From NCBI RefSeq assembly GCF_963422355.1, contig NC_085087.1, forward strand, positions 6,979,536 to 7,043,535: DNA of 64,000 nt. The letters are read 5' to 3'. The notes below the pieces were generated by a model. The model was not told where the DNA came from. It was given only the letters and a program-made list of their open reading frames with translations, and searched no databases. The first letter of the stretch is position 1. Each line of letters begins with the position of its first letter. Made by a program: the position numbers and the translations under genes. Of the stretch, positions 47,303-59,808 are shown piece after piece. Origin of the DNA: Corticium candelabrum. Lineage: Eukaryota > Porifera > Homoscleromorpha > Homosclerophorida > Plakinidae.

Positions 47303-47606
47303 ATGTTTGTGTCTTACATGTTTGTTATATATGTTAGTGTCTTACATGTTGGTGTCTTACATGTCATTGTCTTACGTGCTGGTGTCTTATATGTTAGTGT
47401 CTTACATGTTAGTGTCTTACATGTCTATGTCTTACATGTTGGGGTTTTACATGTTTGTGTCTTACATTTTGGTGTCTTACGTGTTTGTGTCTTACATGCT
47501 GTTGTCTTACATGTTAGTGTCTTACATGTTTGTGTCTTACATGTTGGTGTTTTACATGTTGGTGTCTTACATGTTGGTGTACGTTTTACATGTTGGTGTC
47601 TTACTA
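47303..47606 (+). repeat. 15-bp minisatellite in intron
   Basis: About twenty units of GTGTCTTACATGTTG-type sequence. The period is a multiple of 3, which makes long spurious ORFs. Confidence 0.85.
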
Positions 47607-47704
47607 GGGTCAACCAGAGCTGACACCGCGGTGGCTATAAAAGCAAACAAGCTGTTGTCTCAAAGGCTATTTGGAATTCTACACACAACATGGACTATAA
47701 TAAT

Positions 47705-47947
47705 GTAATCATTTGGGATATTGTGCTCTTGTTTACTATTGTTTGCACACAATAGATTCTTATGTTTTTGGTTGCTGTTGTATGTAGTACTACTGAAATT
47801 TATTTTGAGCATGTTGTTTGTTTGTTTGTCTATTTGTCTATTGGTTTGTTAGTTAGTCTGTTTGTCTGTCTGTACTGTGTGTTTGTCTGTTTGTCTGTCT
47901 GTTTGTTTGTTTGTTTGTTTGTCTGTTTGTCTGTTTGTCTGTTGGTT

Positions 47948-47978
<31 letters not shown>

Positions 47979-49124
47979 TTGTTTGTTTGTTTGTTTGTCT
48001 GTTTGTTTGTTTGTTTGCCTGATTGCATAGTTGTCTGTTTTTGTCTGTTTGTTTGTTTGTCTGTCTGTTTGTCAGCTTGTCTCCCTGTCTACCTGTTTTG
48101 TTTGTTTGTCTGTCTGGTTGTCTGTCTATCTGTTTGTTTGTCTGTTTGTTTGTCTGTTTGCTTGTTTGTTTGCCTGTTTGTTTGTTTGTTTGTCTGTTTG
48201 TCTTTTTGTCTGTTTGTCTGTCGGTTTGTCTGTGTGTTTGTCTAGCTGTCTGTCTGACTGGTTTTTGAACACTTTGGCTTTTGGGGCCCTATAGATATGG
48301 CTGAAGACTACCTCGATAAGATCTCTAAAATTTCAAAACATGCATATGGAAAAGCAGCAAAACAGACTTTAGAGATAGATGGAAAAAGCAACTGTGTAGT
48401 TTTACAGTCTTGCAACTCTCGTGTGATTTTTAAAAAGTTGCATGTCTAAGTGCAAATTTGATGATTTCCTGTATGATAAAGACATTCAACATTTTGTTCA
48501 TTGACTGTTATTGTTAGGCTTACGTAAAGTTAGCGATTGTTATTAGCAGAGTAAGAGTTCAAATATAACAATTTGTCTGTCTGTCTGTTTGTCTGTTTGT
48601 CTGTATATTGCTTGTTTGTTTGTCTGTTTTCGTCTGTTTGTTTGTCTGTCTGTTTGTTTGTCTGTTTGTTGGTATGTCTTGTTTTTGTCTGATTGTTTGT
48701 TTGTTTGTCTGTCTGCTTAATTGTTTGTCTGTTTGTCTGTGTCTGTCTGTTTGTTTGATTGTTTGTCTGTTTGTCTATTTGTCTGCTTGTTTGTTTGTTT
48801 GTCTATTTCTTGTCTATTTTGTCTGTTTGTTTGTTGGTCTGTTTGTCTGTTGGTCTGTTTGTCTGTTTGTTTGTCTCTCTGTCTGTCTTTTTGTTTGTCT
48901 GTCTGTTTGTCTGTTTGTCTGTTTCACTGTATGTCTGCTTGTTAGTTTGTCTGTTTGTCTGTTTGTTTGTTTGTCTGTTTGTTTCATCTGTCTGTTTGTC
49001 TGCATGTTTGTTTGTCTCTTTGTCTCTTTCTCTGTCTGTCTGTTTGTCTCTTAAGTTGTTTGTCTGTCTGTTTGCGTTTTTGCCCATTTTTAGCAATCTA
49101 TTATATGTTTGTGTTCTTTTCTAG
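47705..49124. repeat. Intron with (TTGTCTGT)n arrays
   Basis: Arrays at about 47815-48260 and 48571-49075, separated by about 300 bp of unique AT-rich DNA. No gene. Confidence 0.75.
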
Positions 49125-49232
<108 letters not shown>

Positions 49233-49496
49233 TAATTATCACCCACTTGAACTCACTATTCCTTCCAGAAGGGAAACCAATTAGAAGACCATTACATCAA
49301 GGTGTGATTATCATTGATATTGATATTTAAATATTGTTCTTCATGATTATCTATTTGTTTGGCTGTGTGTAGACTGTATGTGTTCGATAGGGAAACTATG
49401 ATCGAGTTGTTGGCATCCACTTCCTCGGTCCTAATGCAAGAGAAGTCATTCAAGGACTTGCAGTGGCCGTGAGGTTTGATATTGGACTTATTGTTG

Positions 49497-49778
49497 TCAG
49501 TCTCTGCATGGTTTAGTAGGGTCTGATCGACTGTCTCTGGTTGATGTGAGCAATTTGTTTGTTGTCTATTAACTGAATTACAGTTTGTCAGATTGATGAT
49601 ATATTTAGTAGCACACGTGTTTACTGATTTACTGATAGTTAATTTGTGCATTTTTTCTTGTCTGTTCTGCTAGTTGTTCTGCCTGTTGGTCTGTCAGTTC
49701 ATCTGTTTGTCAGTTAGTTTGTTTATCTCTTTGTTCGTTGTGTGTTTGTTTGTCAGACTGCCGGTTTCTTGTGTATGA

Positions 49779-49814
<36 letters not shown>

Positions 49815-49966
49815 GTCTGTCTGTCTGTCTGTTTGTGTGTCTGTCTATCTGTCTGTCTGCATGTCTGTCTGTCTGTCTGTCTGTATGCATGTATGTATGT
49901 ATGTATGTTTGTTTGTGTGTCTGTCTATCTGTTTGTCTGTCTCTCTGTCTGCATGTCTGTCTGTCT

Positions 49967-50062
<96 letters not shown>

Positions 50063-50097
50063 GTCTGTCTGCTTGCTAAAAATTTGAATTTTGACAG
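49497..50097. repeat. Start of Ig/FN3 duplication unit 2, with (TGTC)n and (CT)n
   Basis: Matches 12797-13481. (TGTC)n about 49775-49970; (CT)n 49972-50058, absent from copy 1. Confidence 0.75.
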
Positions 50098-50195
50098 ATT
50101 TGCCAGTTATTGTTGTCAACCTTACGAGTATATCTATAAAGAAAAAATACTGTAGAACTGTCTTGTGGCTATGAAGACAACAGATCATCTTTAAG

Positions 50196-50376
50196 TTGAA
50201 ATTCGTGGACAAGAGTGGTACAGTGAAGATTTTGGGTCGGACAAATGTTCCTAAGGACAGATACAGTGGTCTAACGATTACATCAGTCAATAGGTCAGCT
50301 GCAGGCAGCTATGCTTGTATGGTGGGAAATGAATTTGGTAGCTCACTGTCTTCTCCAGCAATTCTGACTGTGAAGT
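50196..50376 (+). CDS. Ig-domain C-terminal half, Ig/FN3 copy 2
   Basis: Open part of the first Ig exon, with the Ig hallmarks LTITSVNRSAAGSYACMVGN (AGSYAC around the second Cys) and a final strand to a GTAAGA donor. Copy 1 loses the end of this exon to a (TG)n tract at 13722. Confidence 0.65.
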
Positions 50377-50471
50377 GTAAGATCTTTACTTTTATAGTAG
50401 TTTGTGCATTTGCTTAAATGAGTATTCAATGTTATTAAATGTTTATCGTAATGACACTGTCATTATGGTGG

Positions 50472-50551
<80 letters not shown>

Positions 50552-50558
50552 ATGTCTG

Positions 50559-50641
<83 letters not shown>

Positions 50642-51736
50642 TGCTCGGTCTCTGTTACTGTCAGTCTCATTGTTTAGCTGTCTGATTTGTTTGTGTCTCA
50701 CCTCATATGTTTGCCTATAGTCATCAACCTGCTTCCAGCCCGTCTCAGTCATTGCACAACCAATCTCCACTAATTAATATCAATGAAAACTGCAAACTGA
50801 TTAATTTGCTCTACTCTTTGACAGACTTTGGAGACGTCACTCTCACTCTCAGTCCAGGCCAGGCGCTGTTGTCGTTCAAAATGCATCAACAACAATAAAA
50901 TGTATTGTCGACTCAGTCCCACCAGCAACCGACATACAACTCATCCACAACTCCCAACGTATCACACAAACTGGGCACAAGTCTAACAATCAGTTGATCT
51001 ACACATTTATTGCATGCAAGAACTGGAAAGGATCTTTTACATGCACGGCCTCAAACTCAATCGGTAGCAATCGCAATACAGTTGAATTGACTGTTCAAGG
51101 TATCTTACTTGACAAACTCCTAAAGGGTCATAATTGGTTTCAATGATTTGCTTGGTTTGTAGTTCCTCCTGCTGCTCCTCATGTTGATATCAATAGAAAT
51201 AGATTGTCAACTCATTCGTGGAGTTTTTATGGATGTTGGGTGCTGATGGTTATTCACCCATTACAAATGCCAAAGTTACGTGTTTGGATGTCGTTTGTGG
51301 TTCAACACATTCTCGTGTATTGACTCGGTTGTTGGGATTTCTGGTGTGTTGGTGGGTCTCGATCATTCCTGGTTTATCGTATCAATGTTTTATTGTGGCT
51401 TGTAACAAAGTGGGTGAAAGTCCCAGCAGTGAAATGTTTAATGTCACTACACGTGCAGGAGGTTAGCTGTCGTTTTTAATTTATTCAGTGATCACATGTA
51501 GTCGGCAACATACAATACAAGGAGTGAAAAAAGTTGTGTGTGAAACATGACGCATAATTAGTAAAAAATTATTGATTTTTTAAACTTTAAATCTTTATAA
51601 AAAAATATTAATATTTGATTGCAATACATGTGCTTTGATAGGGTTGTTGTACGTATTGTATGCCAGCCTTGCTAGATGATCATTGATTTGCAACATCATT
51701 TTGTTTTATTTTGTGTTTGAATTGTGTTTGCTACAG

Positions 51737-52051
51737 CTCCTGCCATACCTGTTCTGGATGGCAAGCCGATTTCTAGGAACGAGACGAGTGTGACAATCCA
51801 TTGGAATGTTGATTACAACGGTGGCCATGTAATAACCCAATACACAATCAGGTGGAGATCAGCAGCTTCCACTGCCTCACTACATGAAGCGAAAGTATCC
51901 GTTCCTTCTCATGATGGACTCATAAACCAGCAGCATGGGATGTGGATGTTAACAGGGCTGAGCAAAGGAACCAACTATATCTTTGAGATCGAGGCAATGA
52001 ATGATGTTGGACTGAATACATCAGATGTGGTTAAATATACAACATCATGCT
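51737..52051 (+). CDS. Intact FN3 exon, Ig/FN3 copy 2
   Basis: 315-bp exon with full FN3 pattern; includes the 16 codons missing from copy 1 (KVSVPSHDGLINQQ region). Confidence 0.75.
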
Positions 52052-52409
52052 GTAAGTGTTTGTCAGTGTGTTTATGTCTGGTTTGTCACAAGAATCTGTG
52101 TATAGATCCTGCTGCATTGTCTTATCCTCTGATTACAAACATACATACATCATCATCGTCGAGTGTCAGATTTGTCATGGACATTCCTAGAGGCAATGGT
52201 TGTGGTGTAATAACTGACTATTATGTTACTGATTGGGTGACAGGGAAGCATCTTAATTCAGTGTATGTTGTCCAAGATGGATTGGTGACTGTGACTGTGA
52301 CTGACTTGGAGGTAGGATGTGAGTGATGTTGTGTTGTACACTCGAAATCAGTGGGGAGAAGAGAGACAAGGAGCTCGTGTGTCGTTTCAAGCAGACGAGG
52401 GTAAGCATG

Positions 52410-52520
<111 letters not shown>

Positions 52521-52654
52521 TCATTCAATTAAATCTTAATGTTTTGTAGATATAAATTCAACTACAGGATCTGGTCCTCATAGTTCAGATCGTTAGGTGT
52601 CTACATGTTTGTCTTTGTGTCACTGTGATCTCTAATTTTCAGTTATGTCTACAG

Positions 52655-53248
52655 ATGGTTTGGGCTCTGGTCAAACTGTAGCCATTATTGTTGTGTGTGT
52701 GGTCGTATTACCAGCCATTCTACTCGCTTTCATATTTTGTCTCTACAAGAAACACAGATCAAGAAAGGGTAAGATTTGATAATGATGTCTACCCAAACTA
52801 ATACTTTCATGTATCACATTTAGATGACAACGATGATGACACTCTTGATTTTGTGCCTGGAATATTCAAGCGAACAACAACTCCACAATACGGATACGAC
52901 GAATTCGATACAAAACCTCATCATGTAATTACTATATTCAGGGTATTACTGACACATCCTGTAGATAAATTTGTTGTCAGTCATTGTAGGGTCCTAATAG
53001 TGGCAGCACGTATGTTAATCTTTCTGGATCTAAGAGACGAATTCGACAGCCTTCTCTGACATTGGTGAGCTTACCAGGAGAGCGTGAAGTTAAGAGTGGC
53101 AGTTTGCCTCTACAGAAAGTCGATATTTCGTCATCAGATTATTGTGAGAAGACTATGGAAGAGCTGCTGCAAGAATCATATGTTGATATGAAGGCGCGAA
53201 CAAGTGGCATTGTATCTAAACTGGCTTTTATCAAAACCATGGAGCGAG
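52655..53248 (+). CDS. Membrane segment and juxtamembrane exons, Ig/FN3 copy 2
   Basis: 52655-52768, 52824-52924 and 52990-53248, all open, nearly identical to copy 1, with one transmembrane helix, YKKHRSRKG, an acidic run and a YVNL motif. Confidence 0.7.
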
Positions 53249-53315
53249 GTATGTATGTATCAAGATGCAGTAAAACGTTTGTAACTCATGGATTCGTGCA
53301 TAGACTATGGGTCAT

Positions 53316-53390
<75 letters not shown>

Positions 53391-53893
53391 AGTTGTATTT
53401 TGCTAAGAGACCAAGTTGGTGCTTTTTAATTGAGAGCAATACCCTACATGTTTGTGTCAAGGGTAGTAATTGCAAACACACAATGTACAACAACAGTTAT
53501 ACATTGTATTTGAAACAATATCTCCAGCTGTCTGTTACACACAAGAGACTAATGATTGCATTTATATCAACATCAATTATTTTCTGTGATGGCAAAATAT
53601 GACAGAGTGGTTAAAGAGAATATGCATGGCAGTACCACATTGAAGTGTTATGAGTGATATCATTTGATGTAGTCTGTCTTACACTCTCTGTCTATGGACA
53701 TCATCCAGATTATGTACCACAACTGACATCATGCACTCAAAATTGAATATTTATCTAACTAAACTCTTACTTCTAGTAATGGAGTAAAGTTCTGTGTTTA
53801 TAGCAATAGTTGTCCCAGTGTTGTAGGTATACTAGCATAGTAGCATTTAGAAGTCATGTATACTTTTTCTTGAGTGATGTGTTTATGATGTAG
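53249..53893. other. Intron of Ig/FN3 copy 2
   Basis: (CA)n about 53320-53388; otherwise like copy 1. Confidence 0.6.
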
Positions 53894-54089
53894 CATCACC
53901 TGATGGAAGTCATACTCCTGCAGTGGTGAGTGTCACCTTCTCTAAGAAAGCGGGAATTGTGGATGATGACAAGACAGCTCAATCGGTAATTTGTGTGACT
54001 TTGTTGTTCTAATTTCGACTCATGGACAGAAGGTGTATGCAAGCAAGCAAATGACAAGTGTAGACAGACAGACAGACAGACAGACAGAC

Positions 54090-55047
54090 TAATCCAAGGC
54101 AGAAGCAGCTAAATGGCTGGAAAATGCTACCACTCTTAGAGATGAGGCAAGATTTCGATCTGTGCAATGTAAAGGCGCAGGTTCTTGGTTCTCTGCAATA
54201 CCAGAATCAAGAGAGTTCGCACTTCTCAGTTCATGTGAATTTTGCTTGGCGGCTCTCGTGAGGCTTGGTCTTCTTTACCATACAGTGACGACATTCAGAT
54301 TTGTAACTGTGGTATATCCATAACCGACACTATTGGTTATCATCAGCTCACTTGCAAGACAGGGGAGGACCAGTTTGGACACATAATTGCATCATGTCTA
54401 TATGGTCTGACTGTCTAAGTCATCTCAAAATCCACCATCGCAAAGAACCAAAGGACAGATAGTCCACCTCTGACAGTTGTCCTGACATCTCAGTTTTTGA
54501 CACAGGGGCTGCCTCTAACGTAGAGCTCGATATTGCAATGGCTCACTCCTGGAGTTCTGATATATTTTCAACTTCTGCCACCACTGATGGGGCTGCAGCC
54601 TGTAGATGCGAGGAACGGAAGAAGGCTCGTTATGCCAAAGAAACATACCCTGGAGGTATGTCAGTTCAAGTAGTCCCATTGGTTATGGATCACTTCGGTC
54701 GATGGGAAAAGCAGGCTAAAGCCTACCTTGATCAACTGTCAAAAACATCCAGGGATGAATGTGGACAACTGGACAGGGCAAAATTTAAAGACTACTGGAG
54801 AAAGAGAATGGCCATCCAGCTTCAGAAAAACAATGCAAGAGTGTTCCTGTGGAAGACATCCAGCTTGGTACAAGCATTCCCAAGCAACATCTCTGACTTA
54901 TAAGCTAGTTTTTGTTGAACAGGGACATCTATGTCCCTTTTAATACTTTACTTAATTTGCATGTTGTTAGCAGTTGGGCACTGTGAACTGTACTTAGCCT
55001 TTGCTTGCTATTGTATTCAACTTCATTTATGAAAATATACTACCATT
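54090..55047 (+). mobile_element. 5'-truncated RLE-type non-LTR retrotransposon inserted in (GACA)n
   Basis: Flanked by (GACA)n at 54063-54089 and from about 55048. Copy 1 has the same intron with an unbroken GACA tract (17896-17944), the empty site. It carries only the last ~290 codons and the 3' UTR. Confidence 0.85.
54094..54903 (+). pseudogene. C-terminal endonuclease part of non-LTR element, frameshifted
   Basis: Begins GAGSWFSAIPES-type sequence, parallel to GAGAWLDSIPSS of the full element. It breaks near 54270, is readable again through the zinc-knuckle region, and is open from 54538 to 54903 (AHSWSSDIFSTSATTDGAAA ... FGRWEKQA). It diverges clearly from 26404-29250, so it is a different, older copy. 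Confidence 0.8.
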
Positions 55048-55213
55048 GACAGACAGACAGGCAGACAGACAGACAGTAATCATATAATTATGATTACTGA
55101 AAGACCCAGTTTTATGTACATTAGATTGATAGGACTAGGTATTATGGCCCTATTTTAACTCAATTTTAATGTTTAGCATGTAATAGTGATCATGTTTGAA
55201 ATATACTACCATT

Positions 55214-55245
<32 letters not shown>

Positions 55246-55360
55246 CAGATGGACAGACACACAGGCTAGCAAGCGAGTAGGTTGGCCTCATTTAGATTTC
55301 ATCTTATTAATAAAAAAATACATCAAGATGGTAATGTGCATATTTCTCATTGATCTTTAG
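55048..55360. repeat. (GACA)n tracts and intron end
   Basis: (GACA)n at about 55048-55075 and 55213-55265, then AT-rich sequence up to the TTTAG acceptor at 55360. Confidence 0.7.
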
Positions 55361-55677
55361 AGTCCAGGCAGCTCGGGTATGCTCCATGTGCTTCAGAACT
55401 GAATGACACAACTCATGGACACGAACTGAAAGCAAGCGTGTACAGCAATGTGTTGACTTCTGGTGATGATAATCAGGAACACGATCACGTGGATATACAA
55501 ACAGTCGAACCCAACAGAAATGATGAAAATGGCCAGTTTGATGACGTTGAAAACACATACATGGAGATGAAACTGTCCGTATCCAATAATAAACAGAACG
55601 AGACAGGCAAGAAATACGAAGTCGGTGACTCTGAAAACGAGTCTCAAGGTGGAAAGAATCTGTCCACACTAGTGTGA
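55361..55677 (+). CDS. Cytoplasmic tail exon, Ig/FN3 copy 2
   Basis: Acceptor GATCTTTAG. After the first ~16 bases, where one G is missing relative to copy 1, the frame is open to TGA at 55677. Acidic, hydrophilic tail with tyrosine motifs VYSNV and TYMEMK. In copy 1 the same exon stops after about 31 codons. Confidence 0.6.
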
Positions 55678-56228
55678 TGATGACAACATGGAACATTGGG
55701 AACAGGTTGGTAGATTAGAGTAGAGAGAAGTCATAGACATTAGTTACTAATCTCTATTCATAAGCTCGCCCTATGTAAGCCATCCCCATAGATTTATAGA
55801 ACTGCATTCTGGCATATCAGTAATTAATTAATAGACATATCTATTGTGCTGTAGCCTGTAGGATAGTAGACTGGTATATACACCAACTGAACTGCAGCCG
55901 ATGTATATACACCAACTGAACTGCAGCCGATCACTATAGTAAATATTGTTACTCTATTTGCCACAAATCCCATTCACTATCATTTGTACTACACAATCAT
56001 AACCATTTGTACTTCTCTTTGTAACTCGTACCACTCTATGCTCTGTCAATATATCAATGTATTTCTAAAAACAAAAGGTAAAATGCTAAATAGTAACAGC
56101 CATATATATGTCAACTGAAAACAATGCACATCAAGAAAGACTAGTGAGTGAATATTGTGAATGTAAAACAGGTAACGTTTGATTCTTCTTAACAAAACAA
56201 CTCTGCCTACACGTGCAGACAAACACAG
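55678..56228. other. Region between convergent Ig/FN3 copy 2 and Roco copy 3
   Basis: AT-rich; includes a 34-bp tandem duplication around CACCAACTGAACTGCAGCC at about 55880-55930. No gene. Confidence 0.5.
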
Positions 56229-58669
56229 TCATTTATGTGGGCAGACGTGCTCCACCAAACTGCTACTAAAGACATCTTCAGCCTGAGATCTACAGCTGAT
56301 GTTACACATTGCGTTGATCATTGCTGCCTGGCTTGCTTTGTTAGCAAATTCATTTGTCCACATATTCAGTGCTGTTGCAGCTTGCATAAAACAATCATCT
56401 CTGTTTTCTTTCTCTATCACTCTTGTCTTGCTCATGAAAAATGTAGGTGACAAATTTAGAACAAGGGTTTTCCAGTAACCAGAAATTTGGTTAGCTACAT
56501 TGACAATATCACCTTCTGTACATTTGCTCTCTGCTTTAAATGTCAGTGACTGTTGTGGTCTTGCTACATCATCTTTGTGGTCATAAAACCAACAGTCTAA
56601 TGCAGCTTTCTCATCGACAGTCAGTTGCACGTTACGTCTGTTTCTTCTTAATGGTTTGTGTTCATACTCGTCTATACATACCAACTTGCTGACATGCATA
56701 GGAATGGCTGGTCCGGGATGTTGAATATTTAATGAAAACTGAAACTGAGGCAACCCTGGGGTCTTCACTTCATGAAGCTTCTTAGTGATGAACAGACGGA
56801 TGTCTGTACACAGAGATGCAACTTCCTGTAGTGGCCGTTGTGTGTCAATAGTGACAATAATATATTTCTTTGCATGATAAATTAGTTCCAAATCAACACC
56901 TTCAGCAACATGATATACAGACTGATTACGTGTCAACATTGGTTCATCAGAATATCTCTCAATGCAACACGTCATCAGCCTGAAATGCAATTGCTCAGGA
57001 ATAAACTCGATATCACGAGACAAAACAATGAGTGACATTGGATTAGAAGCAACCGAATTAGCAGCTGCAAATGGACCTTCTGACTCGACTTCTAGCAAAC
57101 AAGGAACAAAATACTCTATTTCGTAGGGAACTGATGACTGAAATGAACAAAGTTTGGGGCAGACAATGAAAAAGAAATTCAAGAGATTCAGTACATCTTC
57201 ATATTCTTCATGTTTCACTCCTGCCTTCTTCAAGCGATGATCAATGAGTTTCCAAGAAGCAATTCCTACTTGTCGCACTCGATCCCAATCTTTACTCAGC
57301 AAGGGAGGAGGAAGAGTAGTGACAGACGCCACCACTGAGAAAACCATGAAAATCCAGCTTGGTTTGGTGACGACTATGTTCTTCAGCTTCTCACTTTCCT
57401 GAGGAAAGATGACTGAACCGGCTTCATCTAAATACGCCAGAGCAGCACGAACTTCTTTCTCTTCAGACATACGACACAATCGACGAGCAAAAACCATGAT
57501 AACATGGACATTGGAAAGAGCACTGCCCAATTTTTCTTCTAGAGCATCAAGGATCTTCTCTAGAATTGACCAAGTGGCTGGTATTAGACGTTTGGGTGAC
57601 ACATCACGTGCCATCTCTTCAATGAGTCGCTTCACTGCACTCACACCTGCATCCTCACTTGCACTGTCAGGGTCAGACACTGAATTCTCAACACAAAAGA
57701 ACCAATCATCACGGTGATCGGATGGTCGCAGGATGTGCTGCTTAAATGCTTTATTACGAAACATTTTAGACAGAAATTCATTCTGTTGCTTAATCATTTC
57801 TTCATCAGCATCATTGACATGTGTACCAATCAAAAACATGACCGGCGATGCACAGTCCTTTGACTTGCCAATGTAACGACCTTCACGACTGTCGTCGTCT
57901 CCTGCCAAAAAAGTCATGGATGCCCATAAAGACACAGCGTCATAGTTTGTCTCTATCCAGTGGTTGTCTATTGGAATTGGTTCCGAGTCGGCAGAAGGAA
58001 AGTAGAATGACTTGGCCTTGTCACCTAGAAACTGAGATACATTAAATACGACACAAACGACACATCCCGATGTGATGGCTTGCCCTTGACCAGGAAGAAG
58101 TGGCTCTTGACCTCCCAAATCCCAAATAGTAACGTGAACTTTTGAATCTTCCTTCTTTAGAAGATCAGGATCACTTTGGAAATCTCGAATAGCACGAGCA
58201 ATCCCTTCAGTTAGAACTATCACTTCATCAACGTAACTTTCTCTAGTATCAGTTGATGTAGATTCTCTACCGACTGTCGAGTCGAGATCGACACGACTGT
58301 GACGATGTGGCCATTCTGCTCTTCCATCCTCATATTGACTCTCACCTTCACTACCCGATACGTTTGCACTAGAATCATGTATTGCATGCATGGCTGCTCT
58401 AGCTATTTGTTTGTCTAAAAATTCTTGGTCCTTGTCCTTGACGAGTCTCCAGTTGGATGCTTCACACACTGCCAACTCTGCCATGGCCACAGGTGTGCTC
58501 GGTTCAATGATCTGAAACTTCTGTTTGAGCAAGGATCGTTTAAAGGACGTCTTACCAGTTCTGTCTTTGCCGACAATGACAATCTTGACTCGACTCACTT
58601 CGACTGCTCCTTGTGACAACGCTCGAACAAATAACTCACCCGCATCGGCTCCCATGCCCGTCACACCAC
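56229..58669 (-). CDS. Roc-COR-Death exon, Roco copy 3
   Basis: Terminal exon; P-loop GKDRTGKT, WDLGGQE, GTHVNDADEE, COR, and C-terminal Death domain (DIVNVANQISGYWKTL, ALNMWTNEF). The segment between COR and Death is the most divergent (EYEHKPLRRN, HKDDVARPQQ), consistent with a flexible linker. Confidence 0.85.
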
Positions 58670-59032
58670 CTACAACCATACCATCATTACAATTTGTATA
58701 CTATAGTCTATCGAGTAGAAGATCAACTCACGAGGACAAAGAACGACACTCAGTATTGTTCCATCGGTTACTCCTGCATCAGCTAATGTTTGCTCATCGT
58801 GTAGTTGTTTTTTATTCAAAACAAGCAATCGATCCCATGATGAAGGGTCATCCTTGGTTTGCAATCGACGCTTCAAGGTGGCAACAGTATCAGACGATTT
58901 TGCTTTCAATTCAACAGCTTCACCAGTTAGTGATTTGGCTACTAATTTGAGCCATTCTGATCCACTGTTGTGAGATGCTATAAGAAACAGTAAACTATAA
59001 TAAACTATATCAAGTGGGAAAGCACAACACAC

Positions 59033-59083
<51 letters not shown>

Positions 59084-59417
59084 GACGAGCCCTTCTATTC
59101 TAAAGATAGCTCCTCTGTAGTATGAGGAGCCTCTGGACTGGCATTGCTAATGCACCCAGAGCATGGTCAGAGACATGCATGGGCACTGACTATAGTGCAG
59201 CTCTGGGACTGGACGCCAAAGCCCACATGTACACGTCTGTTGCAAAATGCCAGCAGTCTTGTCTATCTTTAATCAAGTATGCTACTGAGTTGGTGAGAAA
59301 ACCAATTGTGAGTGAGTTGTCCAAAAGAATCACGTTTGTGTTTACAGAGACGAACATTTGATCCGAGTGTCCTGGATATTTTACTCCAATGTGACTCTTA
59401 CATGACAGATACATGTA

Positions 59418-59477
<60 letters not shown>

Positions 59478-59669
59478 GCACACACACCCACACACATGCC
59501 CATACACACACAGACACGCCCACACCCACCCACATACACGCCCACACACACATACACACACCCATGCCCACACACAGGCAAGTGCCCACACATAAACAAA
59601 TGCCCACACACACACACACACCCACACACACACACACACACCCACACACACAAATACACACACACATGT

Positions 59670-59719
<50 letters not shown>

Positions 59720-59764
59720 CCACACACACACACACACACACACGCCCACACACACACACACACG

Positions 59765-59808
<44 letters not shown>

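Noticed and set aside
47303-47708. Met-Leu-Val-Ser-Tyr repeat membrane protein
   Set aside because: A 15-bp minisatellite inside an intron of the thioredoxin reductase remnant.
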